This document shows, piece after piece, positions 8,273-18,311 of a DNA stretch of 64,000 nt; within the stretch, counting starts at the first letter, position 1, and each line of letters opens with the position of its first letter. The notes under the pieces were generated by a model. The model ran no database searches, had not been told where the DNA came from, and worked only from the letters and a program-made list of their open reading frames with translations. A program made the translations under genes and the position numbers. Source of the DNA: Microbulbifer salipaludis (GTDB lineage: Bacteria; Pseudomonadota; Gammaproteobacteria; Pseudomonadales; Cellvibrionaceae); the NCBI RefSeq assembly GCF_017303155.1, contig NZ_JAEKJR010000001.1, positions 558,001 through 622,000 of the forward strand. The letters run 5' to 3'.

Positions 8273-10051
8273 TTAGCGCCCCACCGCACTGCCTTCACGG
8301 CGGGTGTCTGCGCCGCCGTAGAGTTTTCCATCCTGCAGCGCGATGCCGTGAATGCCGCTGTTCAGTTCCCTGCGCACCACTTTGTGGCCCATGGCCTCGA
8401 GCTTATCCAGCTCCTTGTCGGAAAGGACTTCCGGTTCCACTTCCACCCGATAGCCAATTGCACCAATGTTGCCGGCATGAATGGCCTCGGCGATGGGCAT
8501 GCCTTTGGCCAGGTGGTACAGAATCGTGCGCGCGGTGTAATCGATAATGCGCGAGCCCCCGGGGGAGCCGACCACCAGCCGCAGGCTGCCATCGCTATTG
8601 AATACGATGGTGGGTGACATGGAGGAGCGCGGGCGCTTGCCCGGCTGCACGCGGTTGGCCACCAGCGCCTTGTCGGCATTGCGCGGCACGAAGGAAAAAT
8701 CGGTGAGCTGGTTGTTGAGCAGGAAGCCCTTCACCAGCAGCCGCGAGCCGAAGCCGGTTTCGATACTGGTGGTCATGCTCACCGCATTGCCGTACTGGTC
8801 CACGATGGACAGGTGGCTGGTGTTGGGCATTTCCGGGGATTTGGCCTTGATGCGTTGGCCGGCAAGTTCGCCCGGTACACCGGAGCGCGCCGGCTGGGCT
8901 TTTTCCAGGTTGATCAGCTTGGCCCGCTGGGCCAGGTAGTGCGGGGCCACCAGTGCATCGGTGGGCACTTCGACAAAATCGCTGTCACCGGCGTAGGTGT
9001 TGCGGTCGGCGAAGGCCAGTTCCGAGGCTTCCACAAACAGATGGGTGAGTGCGGCGCTGCCCACATCAAACTGTTGCGTGGGCAGGTGCTGCAACATGCC
9101 GAGAATCGCCCCCACAGTGGTGCCGCCGGATGATGGCGCCGCGGCACCGCACACCCGATATTCGAAAAATTCACTGCACACCGGTTCGCGCACCTTGGCC
9201 TTATAGCTGGCCATATCCTGCAGGGTCATCACACCGGGGTTGACCGGGTCATTGCGCACCGCATCGACGATGGCTTCGGCGATTTCGCCCTCGTAAAACG
9301 GTGCCGCGCCCTTTTCTGCCAGCAGTTTTAGGGTGGCGGCGTAGGCAGGATTCTTCAGGGTATGGCCCACGGGTAAGGGCTTGCCGTCGTCCCCAAACAG
9401 GTAGTCGCGGATGGCCGGGCGCGCGGCAACGCGAGGCAGCTTGTCGGCGAGCTGGTAAAGCCGCGGAGAAATGGCGAAACCATCTTCGGCCAACTGGATG
9501 GCGGGCTGAAACAGGTCTTTCCACGGCAGTTTGCCATCGCGCTCGTGGGCCAGCGCCATCACGCGCATCACGCCGGGCACACCCACGGAGTAGCCACCGA
9601 TCACCGCCTGCAGGAAGCCGAGGGGTTTGCCGTCGCGGACAAAGTAGCTTTCGTCCACCGCCATGGGGGCCGTTTCACGGCCGTCGTAGGAATAGAGTGT
9701 CTTGTCGTCGGCGCGGTAGCTCAGGATAAAAGCGCCGCCGCCGATACCGGAGGATTGCGGTTCCACCAGGCCCAGCACCAGCTGCGCGGCGATCGCGGCG
9801 TCCACTGCAGTGCCACCGTCGGCGAGCATCTGAGCTGCGGCTGCGGAGGCGTGTGGGTTGGCGGTTACCGCCATGTAACGCTCCGCGGTGGCGGACTTGA
9901 TTGCCGTGCGCCCGGTGGTGATCTCCGGCTGCACTTCCGCTTCGGCCTGCATCGCGCGCACTGCCGAGGGCGGTACCGCGCTGGCGGAGACGGTGAGCAG
10001 TCCGCACAGGGCGGTCGACAGGGCGAGGGGGAGTAGTGGCAATCGTTTCAC
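8273..10051 (-). CDS. ggt: Gamma-glutamyltransferase precursor
   Basis: This periplasmic N-terminal nucleophile hydrolase transfers or hydrolyses the gamma-glutamyl group of glutathione. It has 592 residues with a Sec signal peptide (about 1-25). The autocatalytic cleavage and nucleophile Thr is expected at residue 411 in NTSHLSIVD, preceded by about 385 residues of large subunit. SSMSPTIVF and GSPGGSRI are typical small-subunit substrate loops. It is transcribed alone, away from the tai4 gene. Together with gshA at 26-28 kb it belongs to glutathione metabolism. Confidence 0.95.
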   Translation of the reverse strand: MKRLPLLPLALSTALCGLLTVSASAVPPSAVRAMQAEAEVQPEITTGRTAIKSATAERYMAVTANPHASAAAAQMLADGGTAVDAAIAAQLVLGLVEPQSSGIGGGAFILSYRADDKTLYSYDGRETAPMAVDESYFVRDGKPLGFLQAVIGGYSVGVPGVMRVMALAHERDGKLPWKDLFQPAIQLAEDGFAISPRLYQLADKLPRVAARPAIRDYLFGDDGKPLPVGHTLKNPAYAATLKLLAEKGAAPFYEGEIAEAIVDAVRNDPVNPGVMTLQDMASYKAKVREPVCSEFFEYRVCGAAAPSSGGTTVGAILGMLQHLPTQQFDVGSAALTHLFVEASELAFADRNTYAGDSDFVEVPTDALVAPHYLAQRAKLINLEKAQPARSGVPGELAGQRIKAKSPEMPNTSHLSIVDQYGNAVSMTTSIETGFGSRLLVKGFLLNNQLTDFSFVPRNADKALVANRVQPGKRPRSSMSPTIVFNSDGSLRLVVGSPGGSRIIDYTARTILYHLAKGMPIAEAIHAGNIGAIGYRVEVEPEVLSDKELDKLEAMGHKVVRRELNSGIHGIALQDGKLYGGADTRREGSAVGR

Positions 10052-10121
10052 TGGGCGATCCGGCGTAAATAGGATCGCCCGAGTGTATCAGACCGCCACT
10101 GAGGGAAGCAGCGGGCAGCGT

Positions 10122-10661
<540 letters not shown>

Positions 10662-10701
10662 TCAAAAAGTCTGCTGAATTCCCGGGGCGCAGGCGGTGCG
10701 T

Positions 10702-11295
10702 TCAGGCGCTAAATAGCCGCATGCAGACCTGTCCGGCCTGTTTTTCCTTTTCCAGTTGCCAGCCCGCGGGTGCGTCAATGGGCGTAGTGCGCGGCGATTC
10801 CACATAGATCAGGGTGTGTTCACCGATGCAGCCCGCGTCCAGCAGGCCAGTAAGGGTTTGCTGCCACAGGTCGCCGGCAAACGGCGGGTCCACGAAAATC
10901 ACGTCGTAGGCCGCCGCGCGCTGGCTCAGAAACACCTCCGCCGGGCAGTTGTGTACCTGCGCCCCCTCGGCCTGCAGCAGATCCAGTTGCTGGCGCAACA
11001 TGCTGGCGGCGCCCCGGTCCATTTCCACGAAGTCCACCGCAGCGGCGCCCCGGCTCAAAGCCTCCAGGCCAAGGGCTCCGGAGCCTGCGAACAGGTCCAG
11101 GCAGCGGGCGCCTTGCAGGTGAAACTGCAGCCAGTTGAACAGGGTCTCACGCAGTCGGTCACCGGTGGGGCGCAGGCCCTCGATGGGCGCGAAGGGCACT
11201 TTGCGCCCGCGCCAGCGTCCACCAATGATACGCAGGTGCGAAGTGGCGGCGGGTTTGGCGCGCTGGTCGGTGCGTGGGCGGCGGTTTCTGGACAT
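10702..11295 (-). CDS. rsmD: 16S rRNA (guanine(966)-N2)-methyltransferase
   Basis: This SAM-dependent enzyme methylates G966 of 16S rRNA on the 30S subunit. The 197-residue protein has LRIIGGRWRGRKV at the N terminus, the SAM-binding DLFAGSGALGLEAL, and the catalytic DPPF (a DPPY variant). It is divergent from ftsY with 150 bases between starts, the classic rsmD/ftsY arrangement. Confidence 0.96.
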   Translation of the reverse strand: MSRNRRPRTDQRAKPAATSHLRIIGGRWRGRKVPFAPIEGLRPTGDRLRETLFNWLQFHLQGARCLDLFAGSGALGLEALSRGAAAVDFVEMDRGAASMLRQQLDLLQAEGAQVHNCPAEVFLSQRAAAYDVIFVDPPFAGDLWQQTLTGLLDAGCIGEHTLIYVESPRTTPIDAPAGWQLEKEKQAGQVCMRLFSA

Positions 11296-11445
11296 GCGGT
11301 ATCCGGTCGGTGGGAAATTAAGGCGGCCATCTCTGTGTGCGAAACAGTCAGCGGTGCTAAGATTAGCGCCTTTCTGCCACTGGCCGCCAGCCGCTGCCGG
11401 TGACCTCTTTATCTACCGCTTTTCCAGTCAAAGAACGCACACCCG

Positions 11446-12702
11446 ATGATTTTTGATTTCCTGCGTAAGAACAAGCCCGAGGCCGATGCGTCCACTAAAG
11501 AGCGTGAGGACGCGATCCCAGCGCCGGCAGCTGACGAGCCGGAACTGGTAATCCCGGAAAACCTGCGGGCCGATGGCGGTCCCGAGCACGCGGATGCGGC
11601 CGCGCCGGAAGCATCCCCGCCGGCTGAGGAAACCCTCTCTGTCGAAGAGGCGCCGGAATCCGGGTTCGATCCGGCGGCAGCGGTTGCCGCTGAGGCGGAA
11701 GCACCAGACGCGCCGCAAGCCCAAGAGGCCGCCGAATCCGCTCCCCAGCCAGAGACGCAGGAAAAACCCAGGAAGGAAGGGTTTTTCGCCCGTATTCGTC
11801 GCGGCCTCTCCCGCACCAGTAGCCAGTTTGCCGAGGGCATGGGCAATCTGTTCCTGGGTGCCAAGGAGATTGATGAAGAGTTGATGGAGGAGCTGGAGAC
11901 CCAGCTGCTGATGGCGGATGTGGGCTTGGACGCCACCACCGAGATCATCGACCGCCTGACCGACCGTGTGTCCCGTCGCGAGCTGTCCAATGGTGAGGCG
12001 CTGTACAAGGCGCTGCAGGAAGAGCTGGCGGGGTTGCTGGACAAGGTGGAAGCACCACTGGCGATCGACCAGGCCAAGCAGCCGTTTGTCATTCTGGTGG
12101 TGGGCGTTAACGGTGTGGGCAAGACCACCACCATCGGCAAGCTGGCGCACCGCTTCCTGAATGAGGGCAAGTCGGTGATGCTGGCGGCGGGGGATACGTT
12201 CCGCGCGGCGGCGGTGGAGCAGTTGCAGGTGTGGGGCCAGCGACACGATGTGCCGGTGGTGGCGCAGCACACCGGTGCGGACAGCGCCTCGGTGATTTTT
12301 GATGCGATTCAGTCGGCGCAGTCCCGCGGCGTGGATGTGGTGATAGCGGATACCGCCGGGCGCCTGCACAACAAGGCCAACTTGATGGAAGAATTGTCCA
12401 AGGTGCGTCGGGTGATGAGCAAGCTGGACGGCTCGGCGCCCCACGAGGTGCTGCTGGTGCTGGATGCCGGCACCGGCCAGAACGCGCTGTCGCAGGCGGA
12501 GACCTTCCGCGACTCCGCGGGCGTGACGGGCCTGGTGCTGACCAAGCTGGATGGCACGGCCAAGGGTGGGGTGATTTTCGCGCTGGCGCAGAAGCTGGGG
12601 ATTCCGGTACGCTTTATTGGCGTCGGGGAGCAGGCGGAAGACCTGCAGCCGTTTGTGGCGAAGGACTTTGTGGCGGCGCTGTTTAACAGAAGCCAAGGTT
12701 GA
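11446..12702 (+). CDS. ftsY: Signal recognition particle receptor
   Basis: A GTPase that docks SRP-ribosome complexes at the membrane. Its 418 residues begin with an acidic Ala/Glu/Pro-rich A domain (about 1-110) with an N-terminal basic-hydrophobic start, followed by the NG domain. The G1 loop GVNGVGKTT lies at 220-228, then DTAGR and TKLDGTAKGG. It heads the ftsY-ftsE-ftsX-rpoH cluster, although a long hairpin repeat separates it from ftsE. Confidence 0.97.
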   Translation: MIFDFLRKNKPEADASTKEREDAIPAPAADEPELVIPENLRADGGPEHADAAAPEASPPAEETLSVEEAPESGFDPAAAVAAEAEAPDAPQAQEAAESAPQPETQEKPRKEGFFARIRRGLSRTSSQFAEGMGNLFLGAKEIDEELMEELETQLLMADVGLDATTEIIDRLTDRVSRRELSNGEALYKALQEELAGLLDKVEAPLAIDQAKQPFVILVVGVNGVGKTTTIGKLAHRFLNEGKSVMLAAGDTFRAAAVEQLQVWGQRHDVPVVAQHTGADSASVIFDAIQSAQSRGVDVVIADTAGRLHNKANLMEELSKVRRVMSKLDGSAPHEVLLVLDAGTGQNALSQAETFRDSAGVTGLVLTKLDGTAKGGVIFALAQKLGIPVRFIGVGEQAEDLQPFVAKDFVAALFNRSQG

Positions 12703-12740
12703 GCTGGCAGTCCTTTCAGTGGCAGATTCGATAATCTGAA

Positions 12741-12870
12741 CTCAGATGCGAAGGTGTCGATACCGGGTATAGGTTTGTGAGACCGTCTGCGGCCAGGACG
12801 GCCGCAGCCGAGCCCCCATGGATGGGTTTACGGCGTGTCTCACAAACCTATACCCGGTAGCGGCGCCGCC
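12741..12870 (+). repeat. Long hairpin element, family A copy 3
   Basis: Arms GGTGTCGATACCGGGTATAGG... (12753-12783) and its near-perfect complement (12834-12867) enclose the inner hairpin CTGCGGCC / GGCCGCAG and the core CCCATGGATGGGTTTACGG. The upstream ACGAAG flank is only partly preserved (GCGAAGG). It lies between ftsY and ftsE. Confidence 0.87.
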
Positions 12871-12928
12871 TCGGGAATTGAAAAGTGCCGTCCTGCTCTC
12901 GAAAACTAAAAACAACAAAAACGCGCTC

Positions 12929-13612
12929 ATGATCCAGTTTGATAACGTCAACAAACGCTACGAGTCCGGCCAGGATGCGCTGGGGCGTGTCAGCCTGGAA
13001 ATCGACCGCGCGGAGATGGTGTTCCTCACCGGCCATTCCGGTGCGGGCAAAAGTACCCTGCTCAAGCTGCTCACCGCCATCGAGCGCCCGACCCGCGGCA
13101 GCATCATTGTCGGTGGCCAGAACCTGAACCGGCTGCGCAACAGCCAGATTCCCTACTATCGCCGCAATCTCGGCATCGTCTTCCAGAACCATCAGCTGCT
13201 GTTTGATCGCAGTGTCTTCGACAACGTGGCCCTGCCTTTGTCGGTATCGGGCTGCAGCAAGCGCGAGGTGGGCCGGCGGGTACGGGCGGCGCTGGATAAG
13301 GTGGGGCTGCTGCACAAGGAGAAGCAGAACCCGATGGTGCTCTCCGGTGGTGAGCAGCAGCGGGTGGGGATTGCGCGGGCGGTGGTGAACAAGCCGGCGC
13401 TGCTGGTGGCAGATGAGCCCACCGGTAACCTGGACCCGAAGCTGTCGGAAGAGATCATGGGGTTGTTTCGCCAGTTCAACGCGGTGGGTACCACGGTGTT
13501 GATCGCGAGCCATGACCTGGAGCTGATTGCACGCATGCGCCAGCGGGTGCTGACCCTGCAGCAGGGACAACTCATTTACGATGGATACCCGAGCCGTGAA
13601 CCAGCGTACTAA
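12929..13612 (+). CDS. ftsE: Cell division ATP-binding protein FtsE
   Basis: The ATPase subunit of FtsEX, which acts at the division ring to activate peptidoglycan hydrolases. The 227-residue protein has Walker A GHSGAGKS (35-42), signature LSGGEQQR and Walker B LLVADEP. The start is the ATG giving MIQFDNVNKRYESG; an upstream frame continues into the hairpin repeat and is not credible. No strong ribosome site precedes it. It overlaps ftsX by 32 bases. Confidence 0.96.
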   Translation: MIQFDNVNKRYESGQDALGRVSLEIDRAEMVFLTGHSGAGKSTLLKLLTAIERPTRGSIIVGGQNLNRLRNSQIPYYRRNLGIVFQNHQLLFDRSVFDNVALPLSVSGCSKREVGRRVRAALDKVGLLHKEKQNPMVLSGGEQQRVGIARAVVNKPALLVADEPTGNLDPKLSEEIMGLFRQFNAVGTTVLIASHDLELIARMRQRVLTLQQGQLIYDGYPSREPAY

Positions 13613-14609
13613 GCCCTCTTCATCCCGAGCTGCCTCACCTGCCGTCGAGCGCGCGCGCTCGGCCGGTGCGGTTGCGGCGCGTACCGGCGCTGGCGATCGT
13701 CTCCGCAGCTGGCTGGATCACCATCGCGAGATGTGGCGGGAGTCCTGGGTGCGCTTTTTCGCCTCCCCCATGTCCAGTTTCATGACCGCGCTGGTGATCG
13801 CCATTGCGCTGGCGCTGCCGGCAGCGTTGCAGTTGGGGCTGAACAACTTCCAGAAGGCGGTGGCCGGTTGGGATGGGCAGCCGCAAATTTCGGTGTTCCT
13901 GCACAAGCGCGCCAAGGAGCAGGCGGTGACATCCTTTGCCGACGATTTGCGCGGTGATCCGCTGGTGGCGGACGTGACGTACATTTCGCCGGAGCAGGCG
14001 CTGGCGGAGTTCCAGCAGTCCTCCGGGCTCGGGGATGCGCTGCTGGGTATGGACAGTAATCCGTTGCCGGCGGTGTTGCTGGTGCGGCCGCAGGGGTCCG
14101 ATAGCGCGTCACTGGAGTCGCTGGCCGCGCAATTGCGCGAGAGTGCGCTGACAGACTCGGTGGTACTGGATATGGCCTGGGTACAGCGGTTGGCCAACCT
14201 GACCGAGCTGGGCCGGCGCATGAGCCTGGGGCTGGCGTTTTTGCTGGCGCTGGGGGTGCTGCTGGTGGTGGTGAACAGCATTCGCCTGCACATTGAAAAC
14301 CGGCGGGACGAAATCCTGGTGGTGAAGCTGGTCGGTGCGACGGATGCCTTCGTGCGCCGCCCCTTCCTGTACACCGGGCTGGTGTATGGCCTGGTGGGCG
14401 GCCTGATCGCCTGGCTGCTGGTGAGTTTCGGGGTCTGGTTGCTGGCGGGGCCGGTGCGCGGGCTGGCGAATCTCTACGGCAGTGGCTTCCGGCTCGAAGG
14501 GCCGGGATTCGCCTATCTGGTCGGGCTTGGTGGCGGGGCGGCCCTGCTGGGTCTCACCGGTGCCTGGCTGGCGGTGGCGCGCCATATTTCGGCGATTCAG
14601 CCACGCTGA
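13581..14609 (+). CDS. ftsX: Cell division protein FtsX
   Basis: The membrane partner of FtsE. Its 342 residues comprise a cytoplasmic N-terminal tail of about 65 Arg/Ala-rich residues, a membrane segment near 68-88, a periplasmic domain (about 90-215) and three further membrane helices with the FtsX/MacB-type fold. It begins inside the end of ftsE, indicating translational coupling. Confidence 0.95.
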   Translation: MDTRAVNQRTKPSSSRAASPAVERARSAGAVAARTGAGDRLRSWLDHHREMWRESWVRFFASPMSSFMTALVIAIALALPAALQLGLNNFQKAVAGWDGQPQISVFLHKRAKEQAVTSFADDLRGDPLVADVTYISPEQALAEFQQSSGLGDALLGMDSNPLPAVLLVRPQGSDSASLESLAAQLRESALTDSVVLDMAWVQRLANLTELGRRMSLGLAFLLALGVLLVVVNSIRLHIENRRDEILVVKLVGATDAFVRRPFLYTGLVYGLVGGLIAWLLVSFGVWLLAGPVRGLANLYGSGFRLEGPGFAYLVGLGGGAALLGLTGAWLAVARHISAIQPR

Positions 14610-14731
14610 CCACATGGTCAGTCAAGAATGGTAAAGCCCTTCCGTGTGTGTGGAACTTCCCCTGTGGATAACTGCTCTAACCACCCGGAAATCAAGGGCT
14701 GGCGGGCTTTGCCGGCCCGCCTCGCACGGGG

Positions 14732-14759
14732 TTCCATTTCCTGTTGCGGGTGCTACACT
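14732..14759 (+). promoter_or_regulatory. Possible promoter of rpoH
   Basis: An extended -10 element TGCTACACT lies at 14751-14759 with only a weak -35 (TTCCAT) 16 bases upstream. The leader to the rpoH start would be about 150 bases. The 299 bases between ftsX and rpoH hold nothing else recognisable. Confidence 0.35.
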
Positions 14760-14908
14760 GTGGCCAACTTTGTTCTGCCGGTGCCGCTTGCGGGCTGATT
14801 TGCCCAGGGCCGGAAGAACAAGCCGCCGCAAACTACTGGTCCCGGTAAGTAATAGTCCGGGCAGCAAGTGCCAAGCGGGGCAATAGCGAGTTACGAGGAG
14901 AATCCTGA

Positions 14909-15763
<855 letters not shown>

Positions 15764-15789
15764 TAGCCTTCTCACCGACCGGATTCAAG

Positions 15790-15814
15790 AACCGCGCTAC
15801 TGGCGCGGTTTTTT
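15790..15814 (+). terminator. Rho-independent terminator of rpoH
   Basis: AACCGCGC, loop TACTG, GCGCGGTT followed by TTTT, 26 bases after the rpoH stop. Confidence 0.9.
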
Positions 15815-15858
15815 CGTATGTGGTTCTGGGTTTCGTGGTATCGATTTTTTTTGGCCTT

Positions 15859-16000
15859 GTGGCGGTGAGGCACCGGGGATCTGTTTTCGGAACCGCTGTA
15901 AACCCATCCCTGGGCGCTGCGGCGCAAACATCCTGTTTGCGACGCTTCCGAAAACAGATCCCCGGTACCTCACCTTCGATTTTGACCTCGGTACTTCGTA
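15859..16000 (-). repeat. Long hairpin element, family A copy 4 (inverted orientation)
   Basis: Arms ACCGGGGATCTGTTTTCGG and CCGAAAACAGATCCCCGGT pair. The loop has AACCCATCCCTGGGCGC and an inner hairpin (CGCAAACA / TGTTTGCG). The reverse complement of the right flank reads ACGAAGT, 15 bases, GAAGG. It lies between rpoH and the DUF423 gene. Confidence 0.88.
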
Positions 16001-16022
16001 AGCCAGATTGAAAGGAATAATG

Positions 16023-16400
16023 ATGGCTAAATTGTATTTGTTGCTCGCCACGTTTTTTGGCGGCACCGGCGTTATCCTCGGTGCATTTGGTGCCCATGGT
16101 TTGCGCGATAAAGTCGCAGAAAACCTGTTAGAAGCCTACAAAACCGGTGTGCACTACCAGATGATTCACGCTCTGGCACTGATCGCCGTAGCTGTGCTGA
16201 TTCATCAGGTCGGCGCAAAAACCTCGCTGGTGGTAAGCGGTGCCCTGTTTGCCATCGGCATCCTGTTTTTCTCCGGCAGCCTTTACGGCCTGACCTTCGG
16301 CGGCCCCAGAATTCTCGGCCCCATCACCCCGCTGGGCGGCACCCTGCTGATCGGCGGCTGGATAGCACTGTTTATCGCCGCACTCGGCTATACAAAGTAA
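16023..16400 (+). CDS. DUF423 family inner-membrane protein
   Basis: A 125-residue protein with four hydrophobic segments and the family signature GAFGAHGL near the start, resembling E. coli YgdD. Function unknown. The ATG at 16023 sits six bases after AAAGGA; an adjacent ATG at 16020 is also possible. It is flanked on both sides by family A hairpin elements, in opposite orientations. Confidence 0.88.
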   Translation: MAKLYLLLATFFGGTGVILGAFGAHGLRDKVAENLLEAYKTGVHYQMIHALALIAVAVLIHQVGAKTSLVVSGALFAIGILFFSGSLYGLTFGGPRILGPITPLGGTLLIGGWIALFIAALGYTK

Positions 16401-16410
16401 GCACTGGCAA

Positions 16411-16553
16411 CTACGAAGCAAAAAACTACGAATCGAAGGCCAAGTGCCGGGTGTCTGTTTTCGGAAGCGTCGCAAACAGGATGTTTGCGCCGCAGCGCCC
16501 AGGGATGGGTTTACAGCGGTTCCGAAAACAGACACCCGGTGATTGGCCGCCAC
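16411..16553 (+). repeat. Long hairpin element, family A copy 5
   Basis: ACGAAGC, 15 bases, GAAGG leads into an arm containing GCCGGGTGTCTGTTTTCGG that pairs with CCGAAAACAGACACCCGG. Between them are an inner hairpin (CGCAAACA / TGTTTGCG) and the core CCCAGGGATGGGTTTACAGCG minus one base; it ends CGCCAC. It lies between DUF423 and trmB. The arm is close to that of copy 4, suggesting local duplication or gene conversion. Confidence 0.9.
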
Positions 16554-16613
16554 AGAAAGAGCTACGAAGCACACAAGATCGGTGCTCCGGGGCAAAGAGG
16601 TAACCAAGCTAAG

Positions 16614-17351
16614 ATGCAAGAAGAACCAAACAACGAGGCAGGTAACGAGGAAGAAGACTTCCCCTACCGCACCGAATTCAAAAAGAAATCCATCCGCAGC
16701 TACGTGATTCGCGGCGGCCGCATGACGGAAGGTCAGCGCAAGGCTTTCGATAATTACTGGGGCCCGTTTGGTCTGTCCCTGTATGACGGCGCCATCGATC
16801 CCAAAGAAATCTTTGGCCGCGAAGCCCCAGTGGTACTGGAAATCGGCTTTGGCATGGGCGACTCCCTGCTGGAAATGACCGAAGCCGAAACGGATAAGGA
16901 CTTTATCGGCATCGAAGTCCACCCGCCCGGTGTTGGCCGACTGATCAATAACGCCGGTAAAGCCGACGTCAAAAACCTGCGCGTGTACATGGCCGATGCC
17001 ATCGATGTATTGAACGACTGTATTCCAGATGCCAGCCTCGATCGCTTCCAGCTGTATTTCCCCGATCCCTGGCACAAGAAAAAACACAACAAACGTCGCA
17101 TCGTGCAGCCAGAGTTTGTAAAACTGCTGTGCAGCAAACTGAAACCCGGTGGCCTGATGCACATGGCCACGGACTGGGAAAACTACGCCGAGCAGATGCT
17201 CGAAGTGCTCGAAGCGGAAGAGCTGCTGGAAAACACCGCCGGCAAGGGCAATTACGCCCCGCGCCCGGCCTTTCGCCCACAAACCAAATTTGAACGCCGC
17301 GGCGAGCGTCTGGGGCACGGAGTGTGGGACCTGCTGTACCAGCGCAAATAA
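16614..17351 (+). CDS. trmB: tRNA (guanine-N7)-methyltransferase
   Basis: This SAM-dependent enzyme methylates G46 in the variable loop of tRNAs. The start at [15 protein letters not shown] gives 245 residues with an acidic N-terminal tail and [11 protein letters not shown]. The SAM motif [13 protein letters not shown] is near residue 75, and [14 protein letters not shown] is the catalytic and tRNA-binding block. The frame extended upstream into the hairpin repeat is rejected. Confidence 0.96.
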   Translation: MQEEPNNEAGNEEEDFPYRTEFKKKSIRSYVIRGGRMTEGQRKAFDNYWGPFGLSLYDGAIDPKEIFGREAPVVLEIGFGMGDSLLEMTEAETDKDFIGIEVHPPGVGRLINNAGKADVKNLRVYMADAIDVLNDCIPDASLDRFQLYFPDPWHKKKHNKRRIVQPEFVKLLCSKLKPGGLMHMATDWENYAEQMLEVLEAEELLENTAGKGNYAPRPAFRPQTKFERRGERLGHGVWDLLYQRK

Positions 17352-17361
17352 ACTACCGGCT

Positions 17362-17392
17362 GGCCGGGCGTCTGCAGCAGGGGCGCCCGGCC
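17362..17392 (+). other. Strong GC hairpin after trmB
   Basis: GGCCGGGCG and CGCCCGGCC form a nine-base-pair stem 11 bases after the trmB stop. No T tract follows, so it may be a processing or pausing hairpin rather than a full intrinsic terminator. Confidence 0.4.
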
Positions 17393-17440
17393 CACTGTGC
17401 TATCTTCTGTCTACCGGTAAATGGATGCTCCGGAGTAACA

Positions 17441-18292
17441 ATGACAACAAGCCCCGCCCCCGCCCTGAAACACCTGTGCAGCCGTATTCGGCGCCATTGC
17501 CAGCGTAGTCTGGTGCTCGGCAGCTGCCTGGCACTCATCGGTGCCCCGGCCCTCGCCGACAATGAAGGTACCCTCACCCTCTACCTCAACGGTGGCCAGT
17601 ACTGGTTCGATGAAGAGCGCCTCTCCGGCACCCCGTATTTTCTTGAGGAGCTGCAAGACAGCTCCGGTGGGGGTATCGGTTTCGGTTACAACATCACCGA
17701 TCGCTGGGCGATTGAGGGCGTGTTCGATTACTTCAGTGCTGACCTGAAGGATGCCCGCGAAGACGTTGCGGTACAGAACTATCACCTCGACCTCATGTAT
17801 CAGTTCGGCGGGCAGTTCTGTGGCAATTACCTGTGGCAGCCCTACGTGGTGTTCGGTGCCGGTGAATTGCGGGTGGACGAGGATTCTTTCAGCTATCCCG
17901 ACAACTGGCACCAGCGTCAGACGATGGTCAACTTCGGTGCGGGTATCAAATACCAGCTCGCACCGCGCTGGCAGGTGCGTGGGGATCTGCGTGGCTTCCA
18001 GGGGGTCGAGGAAGGTGGCATGGATGGCTTCTTGAGCTTCGCCATTGGCTACCAGTGGCAAGACGAGGTGGTGCCGCGTGACTGGGATGGTGACGGTATT
18101 TACAGCAACATTGACCAATGCCCGCAAACACCGCCGGGTATTGATGTGGACATGCGTGGCTGCCCGGTGGACAGCGACGGCGATGGTGTGCCGGACTACC
18201 TCGACCAGTGTCCGGGAACTCCCATGGGCATGGCGGTGAATGAAGACGGCTGCCCGCTGGAGGACTACGACCCCGGTGACTTCTCCAAGTGA
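17441..18292 (+). CDS. OmpA-like outer membrane barrel with thrombospondin type 3 repeats, no OmpA C-terminal domain
   Basis: This 283-residue protein has a signal peptide (about 1-38, ending APALA). A beta-barrel region with alternating aromatic segments (about 40-210) resembles the OmpA/OprF N-terminal fold. Two Asp-rich thrombospondin type 3 repeats follow (DWDGDGIYSNIDQCP and DSDGDGVPDYLDQCPGT), which typically bind calcium. The sequence then stops with EDYDPGDFSK; the peptidoglycan-binding OmpA C-terminal domain that usually follows such repeats is missing. A CGGAG ribosome site precedes the ATG. It is convergent with yheS. Function: probably a structural outer membrane protein. Confidence 0.82.
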   Translation: MTTSPAPALKHLCSRIRRHCQRSLVLGSCLALIGAPALADNEGTLTLYLNGGQYWFDEERLSGTPYFLEELQDSSGGGIGFGYNITDRWAIEGVFDYFSADLKDAREDVAVQNYHLDLMYQFGGQFCGNYLWQPYVVFGAGELRVDEDSFSYPDNWHQRQTMVNFGAGIKYQLAPRWQVRGDLRGFQGVEEGGMDGFLSFAIGYQWQDEVVPRDWDGDGIYSNIDQCPQTPPGIDVDMRGCPVDSDGDGVPDYLDQCPGTPMGMAVNEDGCPLEDYDPGDFSK

Positions 18293-18311
18293 GCCGCGGG
18301 GCAGGTGGTGG

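Noticed and set aside
16128..17318. Minus-strand frame of 396 residues opposite DUF423 and trmB
   Set aside because: It spans two genes and a hairpin repeat in reverse and has no domain features.
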